Shown piece by piece: positions 40,128 through 48,300 of a DNA stretch of 64,000 bases. Below the pieces are notes generated by a model, which had not been told where the DNA came from, made no database searches, and worked only from the letters and a program-made list of their open reading frames with translations. Positions within the stretch are counted from its first letter, which is position 1, and every line of letters begins with the position of its first letter. Made by a program: the position numbers and the translations under genes. This DNA comes from a beta proteobacterium AAP65 (lineage in GTDB: Bacteria; Pseudomonadota; Gammaproteobacteria; Burkholderiales; Burkholderiaceae_C): positions 310,001-374,000 of the forward strand of contig LJHW01000002.1 in NCBI GenBank assembly GCA_001295865.1, given 5' to 3'.

Positions 40128-40991
40128 ATGAGCCCCGTTCCTCGTCCTTCGCTGCAGCCACCAGCAGCCCCGCTCGCCCCGACCGCCTCGCCTGCGCGGC
40201 GCGGCTGGGCGCAAGGCCTGCCCTGGCCCTTGCCGGCCCTGGCCGTGTGGGGTGGGGGCTGGGGCTTGTGGCTCGGCCTGGCGGCCGCGGGCCTGGCGCC
40301 GGCACTGGCTTTTGGCGCGGCCTTGGCGGCCAGCACGGCGGCGGCACTCACCTGCACCGGCCGTTGGCGGCAGGCCATCGCGGCAGCCGGGTTGCCGCTG
40401 TCGGCCTGGGCGCTGGGCGCGGCGGGCGGCATGCCGCCTTGGGTGTGGTTGCTGCTGCTGCTGCCGGTGCTGGCGGTCTACCCGCTGCGGGCCTGGAGCG
40501 ACGCGCCGCTGTTTCCCACCCCGGCCGAGGCCTTGCACGATCTGGAGCGCGTGGTCGGCACGCCGCAGCGGGTGCACGACGCCGGCTGCGGCCTGGGCCA
40601 CGGTTTGGTGGCCCTGCGCCGCCTCTGGCCGCAGGCGCAGCTCAGCGGCGTGGAGTGGAGCCCCTTGCTCGCCTGGGCCACCCGCTGGCGTTGCCGCGGT
40701 GCGCGGGTGCAGCGTGGCGACATGTGGGCCGTGGGCTGGCGCGACTTCGATCTGGTTTACCTCTTCCAGCGCCCTGAGAGCATGGCGCGCGCCTATGCCA
40801 AGGCCCAGGCCGAACTGGCCCCGGGGGCCTGGCTGGTGAGCCTGGAGTTTGCGGTGCCGGGCGTCGCCCCCGTGGCCTGCCTGCAGGGCGAGGGACGCAA
40901 GCCCGTGTGGATATACCAACCCGTGCCCTTGCCGGGCGCGTCATCGGCTGCGCAGCGGCCCCCCTCAATCCCGGCGTCAGGCAGCCGATAA
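40128..40991 (+). CDS. Membrane-anchored class I SAM-dependent methyltransferase
   Basis: Protein of 287 residues. After a Pro/Ala-rich lead, about three hydrophobic helices (LPALAVWGGGWGLWLGLAAAGL, ALAFGAALAASTAAAL, PPWVWLLLLLPVLAVYPL) occupy residues 35-125; the soluble part has SAM motif I VHDAGCGLGHGLVAL, then LSGVEWSPLLAW and DLVYLFQRPESMARAYAK. Substrate unknown; a place between flhDC and motA suggests a flagellar or membrane target but this is inference. Its last codons and stop form the -10 of a sigma-28-type promoter for motA. Confidence 0.78.
   Translation: MSPVPRPSLQPPAAPLAPTASPARRGWAQGLPWPLPALAVWGGGWGLWLGLAAAGLAPALAFGAALAASTAAALTCTGRWRQAIAAAGLPLSAWALGAAGGMPPWVWLLLLLPVLAVYPLRAWSDAPLFPTPAEALHDLERVVGTPQRVHDAGCGLGHGLVALRRLWPQAQLSGVEWSPLLAWATRWRCRGARVQRGDMWAVGWRDFDLVYLFQRPESMARAYAKAQAELAPGAWLVSLEFAVPGVAPVACLQGEGRKPVWIYQPVPLPGASSAAQRPPSIPASGSR
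40965..40991 (+). promoter_or_regulatory. Sigma-28 (FliA)-type promoter of motAB-cheYZ
   Basis: GCCGATAA (40984-40991) is the exact sigma-28 -10 consensus. Eleven bases upstream is TCAATCCC (40965-40972), whose TCAA resembles the 5' half of the -35 consensus TAAAGTTT. It lies 58 bases before the motA ATG and overlaps the stop codon of the preceding methyltransferase gene. Confidence 0.65.
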
Positions 40992-41049
40992 CAGCAGCAC
41001 ACCGCCGTGGGCCTGATGCCTGGGCGGCAAGCCACGCGGATCACTCCAC

Positions 41050-41910
41050 ATGTTCGTCATCATCGGTTGGGTCGTCGTGCTCGGTTGCGTCTTCGGCGTG
41101 TTTGTCGCGCACGGAGGCAACATGGGCCCCATCCTCAAGGCGCTGCCTTGGGAAATGGCCATGATCGGCGGCGCCACGCTGGGCGCCTTCCTGGTGAACA
41201 ACCAGATGACGGTCATCAAGTCGACCATCGCCGGCGCCTTGAGCTGCTTCAAGGGCAGCAAGTACACCAAAGCGCGCTACATGGAGTTGCTGGCGCTGTT
41301 GTTCGACATCCTGCAGAAGGCGCGCAAGGAAGGCCTGATGTCCATCGAGAAGGACGTCGAAGACCCACACAGCAGCCCGCTGTTCCAGAAGTACCCCGGC
41401 GTGGGCAACGACCACCACGTCACCGAATTCATCACCGACTACCTGCGCATGATGGTCTCGGGCAACCTGAACGCCCACGAGATCGAATCGCTGATGGACA
41501 GCGAGATCGAGACCCATCACCACGAAGCCCACGCGCCGGTGGCGGCCATCCAGCGTGTGGCCGGTGGCCTGCCTGCCTTCGGCATCGTGGCCGCCGTGCT
41601 GGGCGTGGTGAAGACCATGGGCAGCGTGGGCCAGCCGCCCGCGGTGCTGGGCGCCATGATCGGCTCGGCCCTGGTCGGTACCTTCCTGGGCATCTTGCTG
41701 GCTTACGCCTTCGCCGAGCCCGTGGCCGGCCTGCTGGAGCAGAAGGTCGAAGAAAGCGGCAAGGAACTGCAGTGCATCAAGACCACGCTGCTGGCCAGCA
41801 TGCAGGGTTACGCGCCGCAGGTGGCCATCGAGTTCGGCCGCAAGGTGTTGCTGTCGACGGTCCGCCCCACCTTTGCAGAACTCGAGAGCCACGTGAAGGG
41901 CAAGAAGTGA
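41050..41910 (+). CDS. motA: Flagellar stator protein MotA
   Basis: Stator subunit of 286 residues with four membrane helices that couples proton flow to rotation. MFVIIGWVVVLGCVFGVFVAHGG, WEMAMIGGATLGAFLV, the cytoplasmic loop with ARYMELLALLFDILQKARKEGLMSIEKDVEDP, and GGLPAFGIVAAVLGVVKTMG plus IGSALVGTFLGILLAYAFAEP are all typical. Expressed with motB from the sigma-28-type promoter just upstream. Confidence 0.96.
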   Translation: MFVIIGWVVVLGCVFGVFVAHGGNMGPILKALPWEMAMIGGATLGAFLVNNQMTVIKSTIAGALSCFKGSKYTKARYMELLALLFDILQKARKEGLMSIEKDVEDPHSSPLFQKYPGVGNDHHVTEFITDYLRMMVSGNLNAHEIESLMDSEIETHHHEAHAPVAAIQRVAGGLPAFGIVAAVLGVVKTMGSVGQPPAVLGAMIGSALVGTFLGILLAYAFAEPVAGLLEQKVEESGKELQCIKTTLLASMQGYAPQVAIEFGRKVLLSTVRPTFAELESHVKGKK

Positions 41911-41928
41911 TGCCGCTGGAGAAACACC

Positions 41929-42897
41929 ATGGCAGGTGACGCGAAGAAGCTCCAGCCGATCATCATCAAGCGCGTCAAGAAGGGTGGGCATGCGGCCCAC
42001 GGCGGCGCGTGGAAGATCGCTTATGCCGACTTCGTGACGGCCATGATGGCCTTCTTCCTCCTGATGTGGCTGTTGGGCAGCACCACCGAGGGCGACAAGA
42101 AGGGCATCGCCGACTACTTTGGTTCGCCGCTGAAGCTGGCCCTGCTCAACGGCGGCAGCGGCTCGGGCGACTCGTCGCACGTGGTCAAGGGCGGCGGCCA
42201 AGACCTCACGCGCAGCACCGGCCAGGTCAAGCGCGGCGAGATCGAGTCCACGCGCGCCACCGTCAACATCCACCAGCTCAAGGCCGAGCAGATGCGCGCC
42301 GAGATCGCGCGGCTGGAAAACCTCAAAGAGAAGATCGAGAACAAGATCGCCGCGAACCCCAAGCTCGAAGGCCTGGGCAAGCAGATCCTGCTGGAGATGA
42401 CACGCGACGGACTGCGCATCCAGATCGTCGACGCCGAGGGCCGGCCGATGTTCCCGAGCGGCAGCGCGAGCGTGGCGCCCTCCATGCGTGAACTGCTGCG
42501 GGAGTTGGGCGGCATCTTGTCCGAGGTGCCCAACCGCCTCACGCTGGAGGGCCACACCGACGCCTTGCCCTTCGGCAGCAGCGAGCGCGGCTACAGCAAC
42601 TGGGAACTGAGCGCCGACCGGGCCAATGCCTCGCGGCGAGAGCTCGTCACCGGCGGCTTGCCCGAAGAACACGTGCTGCGTGTGCAGGGCCTGGCCTCCA
42701 GCAACCCCTTCGATCGCCGAGACCCGGCCTCGCCGGCCAACCGGCGCATCAGCATCGTGGTGATGACGCGCGAGGCCGAAGACGCGCTGTTCCGCACCAC
42801 GCCCGAAATGCCCGAAGAAGAAGCGGCTGCGGCCGAACCCGAAGCCTCGCGAACGGGCGGCAACTCGCCCTCAAGTCCCGCGCCGGTCCTCCGATAA
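41929..42897 (+). CDS. motB: Flagellar motor protein MotB
   Basis: Stator subunit of 322 residues anchored to peptidoglycan. N-terminal cytoplasmic basic tail, one helix [20 protein letters not shown] with the proton-accepting Asp34, a periplasmic plug and linker, and an OmpA-like domain ([43 protein letters not shown]). The C-terminal 40 residues are Glu/Ala/Pro-rich. Translated 18 bases after motA. Confidence 0.96.
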   Translation: MAGDAKKLQPIIIKRVKKGGHAAHGGAWKIAYADFVTAMMAFFLLMWLLGSTTEGDKKGIADYFGSPLKLALLNGGSGSGDSSHVVKGGGQDLTRSTGQVKRGEIESTRATVNIHQLKAEQMRAEIARLENLKEKIENKIAANPKLEGLGKQILLEMTRDGLRIQIVDAEGRPMFPSGSASVAPSMRELLRELGGILSEVPNRLTLEGHTDALPFGSSERGYSNWELSADRANASRRELVTGGLPEEHVLRVQGLASSNPFDRRDPASPANRRISIVVMTREAEDALFRTTPEMPEEEAAAAEPEASRTGGNSPSSPAPVLR

Positions 42898-42932
42898 ACC
42901 CACAAGACTCCACCCTGCCGAGGTTCTGCCCC

Positions 42933-43331
42933 ATGAGCACGCCCACCGACCTGAAGTTCCTCATCGTCGACGACTTCTCCACCATGCGCCGCATCGTGCG
43001 CGGCCTGCTCAAGGAGATGGGCTGCAACAACGCCGACGAGGCCGAGGACGGCGCCGTGGCATTGGGCATGCTGAAGGCGCAGAAGTACGACTTCGTCGTG
43101 TCGGACATCAACATGCCGAACATGAACGGCTTCGAGCTGCTGAAGGCGGTGAAGGCCGAAGACAGCCTGAAGCACATCCCCGTGCTGATGGTGACGGCCG
43201 AGGCGCGCAAGGAAGACATCGTGCTCGCGGCCCAGAGCGGCGCTGCCGGCTACATCGTCAAGCCTTTCACGAAGGCGACGCTGGAAGAGAAGGTGCAGAA
43301 GATCCTGCAGAAGCTGGCCACCACCGCCTGA
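42933..43331 (+). CDS. cheY: Chemotaxis response regulator CheY
   Basis: Single-domain response regulator of 132 residues. Acid pair in [18 protein letters not shown], phospho-acceptor Asp58 in [13 protein letters not shown], conserved Thr in LMVTAEA and Lys110 in YIVKPFTKA. Phospho-CheY binds FliM and reverses the motor. Followed by cheZ after 29 bases; the kinase genes (cheA, cheW) are not in this window, so they must lie at another locus. Confidence 0.96.
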   Translation: MSTPTDLKFLIVDDFSTMRRIVRGLLKEMGCNNADEAEDGAVALGMLKAQKYDFVVSDINMPNMNGFELLKAVKAEDSLKHIPVLMVTAEARKEDIVLAAQSGAAGYIVKPFTKATLEEKVQKILQKLATTA

Positions 43332-43360
43332 TCCACCCGCCGCAAGCACGGAGCAACAAC

Positions 43361-43993
43361 ATGAAGATGGAAGACATTGGCGCGCTGAAACCCGCTGACC
43401 CCCTGGCCGTATCGCCTGAGGTGTTCCAGCAGATCGGCTCGATCACACGCCTGCTGCACGACACCATGCAGCAACTGGGTGTGATGCCCAAGCTGCAGAC
43501 CGCCACGGAAGGCATTCCCGATGCGCGCAGCCGCCTGACCTACATCGCCCAGAAGACCGCCGCCGCCGCCGACAAGGTGTTGAACTCGGTGGACGAGGCC
43601 AAGGCCGACCACGCCGCCATCAGCGCCGCGACGCGCGACATGGCCGCCGCCATCGTGGCCAACCCGGTGAAGGCCGTGGCCAGCGGCGCGGTGCTGAACT
43701 TTGTGCAGGACGTGGAAGCGCGCACCGCCCGCATCGACGCACACCTTACCGACATCATGATGGCGCAGGACTTCCACGACCTGACCGGCCAGGTGGTGGC
43801 CAAGGTGGTGAGCCTGGCCAACGAGCTCGAAGACAGCCTCGTGAAGCTGCTGGTCAGCGTGGTGCCGCCTGACCAGCGCGAGAAGGTCGACCCCAACGTG
43901 CTGAACGGCCCCGTGGTCAACGCCGAAGGCCGCACCGACGTGGTGACGAACCAGGGCGAGGTCGACGACCTGCTCGCCAGCCTCGGCTTCTAG
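43361..43993 (+). CDS. cheZ: CheY-phosphate phosphatase CheZ
   Basis: Long helical hairpin protein of 210 residues that dephosphorylates CheY. The catalytic Gln is in MMAQDFHDLTGQVVAKVVSL (about 132-150), and the C-terminal CheY-tether helix ends VDDLLASLGF. The stop codon TAG shares the CTAG tetramer with the stop of the opposite-strand dioxygenase gene. Confidence 0.93.
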   Translation: MKMEDIGALKPADPLAVSPEVFQQIGSITRLLHDTMQQLGVMPKLQTATEGIPDARSRLTYIAQKTAAAADKVLNSVDEAKADHAAISAATRDMAAAIVANPVKAVASGAVLNFVQDVEARTARIDAHLTDIMMAQDFHDLTGQVVAKVVSLANELEDSLVKLLVSVVPPDQREKVDPNVLNGPVVNAEGRTDVVTNQGEVDDLLASLGF

Positions 43994-44817
43994 CCGGCAG
44001 CGCCAAACCTCCAGCTGGACACCGTCCAGCCGGTCCAGGCCATCACCTCGTGATAGACGGTGGTGGCTTTTTCGTTTTCAGCAGCGCCCAAGGCCACCAT
44101 CAGTGGCAGCAGGTGGTCTTCCTGCGGATGCGCGATGCGCGCTGCGGGGGCGGAGGCCCACTGCTGCAGCCGCGTGCTGCGCTCGGCCGGTGTGCTGCGC
44201 TCCAGCGTCTCGTGCAGCCAGGCATCGAAGGCGGCCGAGGGTGCCACCGCGCCCGGCCCGCGCAGGCGCAGGTTGTGGAAGCTCAGGCCGCTGCCCACGA
44301 TGAGCACGCCCTCGTCGCGCAACGGCCCCAGTGCGCGGCCGGCGGCCAGGTGCTCGGCCGGGCTGTAGCCCATCTTCAGCGACAGTTGCAGCACGGGCAC
44401 CTCGGCCTGTGGGTACATCACCGCCAGCGGCGCGAAGGTGCCGTGGTCGTAGCCGCGCGTGGCGTCCTGCGCGGCGGCGATGCCGGCGCCCAACAGAAGG
44501 TCTTGCACACGCTGCGCCAGCGCGGGCGCGCCGGGGGCCGGGTAGCGGATGCGGTAGGTGTGCTCGGGGAAGCCGTGGTAGTCGTAGACCATGCCTGGCC
44601 GGGCGCCGGCCTGCGCAGTGAACACGGGTGCCTCCCAGTGCCCCGAGATGCACAACACCGCACGCGGCGGGGTGCCGCCGGCTGCGGCCTCGGCGGCCAC
44701 GCGCTGCAGCGAGGCGGCCAGCGCGGCCATCGGCGCGGCCATCTCGGCCATCCACGGCCAGGGGCCACCACCGTGCGAGATGAAGTAGGTGGGCAGGCGG
44801 GCAGGGTGCGCGTTCAT
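43990..44817 (-). CDS. DODA-type extradiol dioxygenase
   Basis: Protein of 275 residues of the LigB-like 4,5-DOPA dioxygenase/YgiD family, opening catecholic rings with iron or zinc. Metal ligands in PTYFISHGGGPW (His) and VLCISGHWEAPVFT, with DYHGFPEHTYRIRYPAPG and the later HPQEDHLLPLMVALGAA histidine. Lies antisense inside the flagellar gene order, between cheZ and flhB, sharing its stop tetramer with cheZ. Physiological substrate unknown. Confidence 0.88.
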   Translation of the reverse strand: MNAHPARLPTYFISHGGGPWPWMAEMAAPMAALAASLQRVAAEAAAGGTPPRAVLCISGHWEAPVFTAQAGARPGMVYDYHGFPEHTYRIRYPAPGAPALAQRVQDLLLGAGIAAAQDATRGYDHGTFAPLAVMYPQAEVPVLQLSLKMGYSPAEHLAAGRALGPLRDEGVLIVGSGLSFHNLRLRGPGAVAPSAAFDAWLHETLERSTPAERSTRLQQWASAPAARIAHPQEDHLLPLMVALGAAENEKATTVYHEVMAWTGWTVSSWRFGAAG

Positions 44818-45022
44818 GGGCGTGCTTTCTTCACGGGCTGGCCTGCAGTGTGGTGCCGGCTTGCGCTGGCAGGGTTCACAGGCCCTGCACGCAGCCTGCA
44901 GACGGCTTGGATGGGCTGGGCGCGGTGCAGCGAACACCTTCGGCTTTACCCCGCTTATCGCCCTCAAGTTGGCAGGGCGGCGCGGCACCATCGCTGGGCT
45001 CCCTCCTGGAGCGCACCGTGCC

Positions 45023-46207
45023 ATGGCCGACGACAACCAAGACCGCCAGTTACCCGCCTCAGAACGCAAGCTGAAAAAAGCGCGCGAAGACGGCCAGGTC
45101 GCGCGCTCGCGCGATCTGGGCCACTTCGCGGCCCTGGGCGGCGCCGTGGCCTTGCTGGCAGCGCTGGCGCCGGTCCTCAGCAACTGGATGAGCGAACTGG
45201 TCACGCAGGGCCTGCGCTTCGATGCCGCCAACGTGCAGAACCCCAGCCGCATGGTCGAGCGCCTGGGCGAGCAGACGCTGTCCATGCTGGTGGTGCTGGT
45301 GCCGTTGTTCGGCGTGATGGTGGCAGTGGCCCTGGCCAGCGGGCTGCTGGCCGGCGGCTGGAACTTCACGATGAAGGCGCTGGAGCCCAAGTTCGACAAG
45401 CTCAACCCCATCAGCGGCCTGGGGCGCGTGTTCTCGGTCGACCAGATGACGCAGACGCTGAAGGCCAGCTTCCTCTCGCTGCTGCTGGGCATGCTGGGCG
45501 GCGTGTACCTGTGGATGCACTGGTACGAGCACGCCACGCTGCTGGCGCAGCCGCTGGCCACCGCGCTGGGCTCGGCCGGCACCTTGATGCGCAACGGCCT
45601 GCTGATGATGGTGGGGCTGCTGGCGGCCTTCGCCATCGTGGACGTGCCGCTGCAGCGTTTCATGCTGGCGCGCCGCCTGCGCATGAGCGTGCAGGAAGTG
45701 AAGCAGGAACACAAAGAGACCGAGGGCAACGCCGAGGTCAAGGGCCGCATGCGCGCCAAGATGCGCGAGCTGGCCAGCCGCCGCATGCTGGCCGCCGTGC
45801 CCGAGGCCGATCTGGTGGTGATGAACCCCACCCACTTTGCCGTGGCGCTGAAGTACGACGAATCGAAGATGGGCGCGCCGCGCGTGGTGGCCAAGGGTGC
45901 CGACCTGCTGGCCTTCAAGATCCGCGACATCGCCAAAGAGAACAAGGTGCCCGTGCTGCAGGCGCCGCCGCTGGCGCGTGCGCTTTACGCCCACGCCGAG
46001 GTTGACCAGGAGATCCCGGCGCGCCTGTTCAGCGCCGTGGCGCAGGTGCTCGCCTGGGTCTACCAGGTGCGCGACGCCGCCGCCCACGGCCGCATGGCCG
46101 CCGCCGCGGCGCCCACGCCCGAGGTGCCGCCGGAACTCGACCCCCTGAACCCCGCCTACGCCGCCGCCCAGGCGCGCAAATTCAACAAGCAGGAGCCTGA
46201 GCTGTGA
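45023..46207 (+). CDS. flhB: Flagellar export switch protein FlhB
   Basis: Protein of 394 residues in the flagellar type III export gate that switches substrate from rod/hook to filament. N-terminal EKLKKAREDGQVARSRDL-type segment, four membrane helices (residues about 33-210), and the autocleavage site NPTH (268-271) in VVMNPTHFAVALKY. ATG at 45023 follows CTGGAGC. The 205-base gap from the dioxygenase gene has TCAAGTTG at 44964-44971, a possible sigma-28 -35, without a good -10. Overlaps flhA. Confidence 0.95.
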   Translation: MADDNQDRQLPASERKLKKAREDGQVARSRDLGHFAALGGAVALLAALAPVLSNWMSELVTQGLRFDAANVQNPSRMVERLGEQTLSMLVVLVPLFGVMVAVALASGLLAGGWNFTMKALEPKFDKLNPISGLGRVFSVDQMTQTLKASFLSLLLGMLGGVYLWMHWYEHATLLAQPLATALGSAGTLMRNGLLMMVGLLAAFAIVDVPLQRFMLARRLRMSVQEVKQEHKETEGNAEVKGRMRAKMRELASRRMLAAVPEADLVVMNPTHFAVALKYDESKMGAPRVVAKGADLLAFKIRDIAKENKVPVLQAPPLARALYAHAEVDQEIPARLFSAVAQVLAWVYQVRDAAAHGRMAAAAAPTPEVPPELDPLNPAYAAAQARKFNKQEPEL

Positions 46208-48300
46208 GCCCCATGCTGGCCCGTTTGAATGCCTGGTTCGGCCCTGCGCAAAGCGCCGTGGCCAAGGGCATGGTCTTGCCCGCCTTCGTCGTGATGATGC
46301 TGGGCATGATGGTGCTGCCGCTGCCGCCCTTCGTGCTGGACCTGCTCTTCACCTTCAACATCGCCCTGGCCATCACGGTGATGATGGTGAGCGCGCAGAT
46401 GGTCAAGCCGCTGGACTTCGCAGCCCTGCCCACCGTGCTGCTGGTGACGACACTGCTGCGCCTGAGCCTGAACGTGGCTTCCACGCGCGTGGTGCTGATG
46501 GAAGGCCACACCGGCACCGGCGCGGCCGGCAAGGTGATCGAGGCCTTCGGCCACTTCCTCATCGGCGGCAACTTCGCCGTCGGCCTGATCGTGTTTGCCA
46601 TCCTGGTGGTCATCAACTTCGTCGTGGTGACCAAGGGTGCCGAGCGCATCGCCGAGGTCGGCGCGCGGTTTGCGTTGGACGCCATGCCCGGCAAGCAGAT
46701 GGCCATCGACGCCGACCTCAACGCCGGCCTCATCGACGAGAAGATGGCGCGCCAGCGCCGCGCCGAGGTGGCTGAAGAAGCCGACTTCTTCGGCTCCATG
46801 GACGGTGCCAGCAAGTTCGTGCGCGGCGACGCCATGGCCGGCCTGCTCATCCTCTTCATCACCGTCATCGGCGGTTTTGTCATCGGCCTGGCCATGCACG
46901 GCATGAGCGCCGGCGAAGCCGCCGGCGCCTACGTGACGCTGGCCGTGGGTGATGCGCTGGTGGCGCAGATCCCGGCACTGCTGATCAGCGTGGCCAGCGC
47001 GATGGTGGTCTCGCGCGTGGGCAAAGAGCAGGACATCGGCACGCAGATCCGCGGCCAGGTCTTCGATTCGCCGCAGGCCCTGGGTGTGGCCGCCGGCGTG
47101 GTGGCGCTGCTGGGGCTGATTCCGGGCATGCCGCACCTCGTGTTTCTGCTCGTGGCCTCGGGCCTGGGTTTGCTCGCCTGGCAGTTGCTGCGGCAGCGCA
47201 AGAAGGCCGCCGCCGCGCCCGAGCGCAGCGCCAGCACCGAGGTGGCCCCCGCCAACGCCGAGGCCAGCTGGGACGACCTCACGCCCGTGGACACCTTGGG
47301 CCTGGAGGTGGGCTACCGGCTCATCGCGCTGGTGGACAAGGCGCGCCAGGGCGACCTGCTGGCGCGCATCAAGGGCGTGCGCAAGAAGTTCGCGCAGGAC
47401 GTGGGTTTCCTGCCGCCGCCGGTGCACATCCGCGACAACCTCGTCGAACTCAAGCCCAGCATGTACCGCGTGACGCTGCGCGGCGCCGTGGCGGGCGAGG
47501 GTGAGGCCTTCCCGGGCATGTTGCTGGCCATCAACCCGGGCGGCGCCACGCAGCAGCTGCCGGGCACCAAGACCACCGATCCCGCCTTCGGCCTGCCCGC
47601 GGTGTGGATCGACGAGCGCCACAAGGAGATGGCCCAAATGGCCGGGTTTACGGTCGTTGATTGCGCGACCGTCGTGGCGACCCATCTCTCACACTTGATG
47701 CAGGTTCAAGCAGCGAAGTTGCTGGGCCGCGTGGAGACCCAGCAACTCGTTGATCACGTGACGAAACTGGCCCCCAAACTGATCGAGGATGTCGTGCCCA
47801 AGATGGTCGGAATTGCCACCCTGCAGCGTGTGCTGCAACTCTTGCTGGAAGAGGGTGTGCACATCCGCGACATGCGCTCCATCGTCGAATGCCTGGCCGA
47901 ACACGCCAGCACCGTCACCGACCCCGGCGAGCTGGCCCGCCGTATCCGCGTGCACCTGGCCCCGGCCATCGTGCAGCAGATCTACGGCACGACGAAAGAG
48001 CTGGACGTCATCGCGCTGGACCCGGAACTGGAGCGCCTGGTCACGCAGGCCCTCAGCAGCCCGCACGGCGCGGCGCTCGACCCCGGTGTGGCCGACACGC
48101 TCAGCCGCAGCGCCGCCGACACCGCGCGCAAGCAGGAAGACATGGGCCACCCGGCCTGCCTGCTGGTGCCCGACCTGATCCGCGCGCCCATGGCCCGCCT
48201 GCTCAAGCGCGCCGCCCCCCGCCTGAAGGTGCTGGGGCACAGCGAGATTCCTGAAACCCATTCGATCCGTATCGGTTCCATCATCGGAGGCACGGCATGA
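46204..48300 (+). CDS. flhA: Flagellar export gate protein FlhA
   Basis: Protein of 698 residues, the large export-gate ring subunit. Eight membrane helices in the first half including MVLPAFVVMMLGMMVLPLPPFVLDLLFTFNIALAI, and the FHIPEP-type loop GARFALDAMPGKQMAIDADLNAGLI; the cytoplasmic domain ends in the linker for chaperone docking. Starts at a GTG (46204) overlapping the flhB stop by 4 bases. Confidence 0.96.
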   Translation: MSPMLARLNAWFGPAQSAVAKGMVLPAFVVMMLGMMVLPLPPFVLDLLFTFNIALAITVMMVSAQMVKPLDFAALPTVLLVTTLLRLSLNVASTRVVLMEGHTGTGAAGKVIEAFGHFLIGGNFAVGLIVFAILVVINFVVVTKGAERIAEVGARFALDAMPGKQMAIDADLNAGLIDEKMARQRRAEVAEEADFFGSMDGASKFVRGDAMAGLLILFITVIGGFVIGLAMHGMSAGEAAGAYVTLAVGDALVAQIPALLISVASAMVVSRVGKEQDIGTQIRGQVFDSPQALGVAAGVVALLGLIPGMPHLVFLLVASGLGLLAWQLLRQRKKAAAAPERSASTEVAPANAEASWDDLTPVDTLGLEVGYRLIALVDKARQGDLLARIKGVRKKFAQDVGFLPPPVHIRDNLVELKPSMYRVTLRGAVAGEGEAFPGMLLAINPGGATQQLPGTKTTDPAFGLPAVWIDERHKEMAQMAGFTVVDCATVVATHLSHLMQVQAAKLLGRVETQQLVDHVTKLAPKLIEDVVPKMVGIATLQRVLQLLLEEGVHIRDMRSIVECLAEHASTVTDPGELARRIRVHLAPAIVQQIYGTTKELDVIALDPELERLVTQALSSPHGAALDPGVADTLSRSAADTARKQEDMGHPACLLVPDLIRAPMARLLKRAAPRLKVLGHSEIPETHSIRIGSIIGGTA

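Noticed and set aside
37703..40432. A 909-codon open frame antisense to folE2-flhD-flhC
   Set aside because: Covers several well-supported plus-strand genes and shows only low-complexity composition.
44964..44985. TCAAGTTG before flhB as a full sigma-28 promoter
   Set aside because: The -35 half is acceptable but no GCCGATAA-like -10 lies 10-12 bases further; kept only as a remark.
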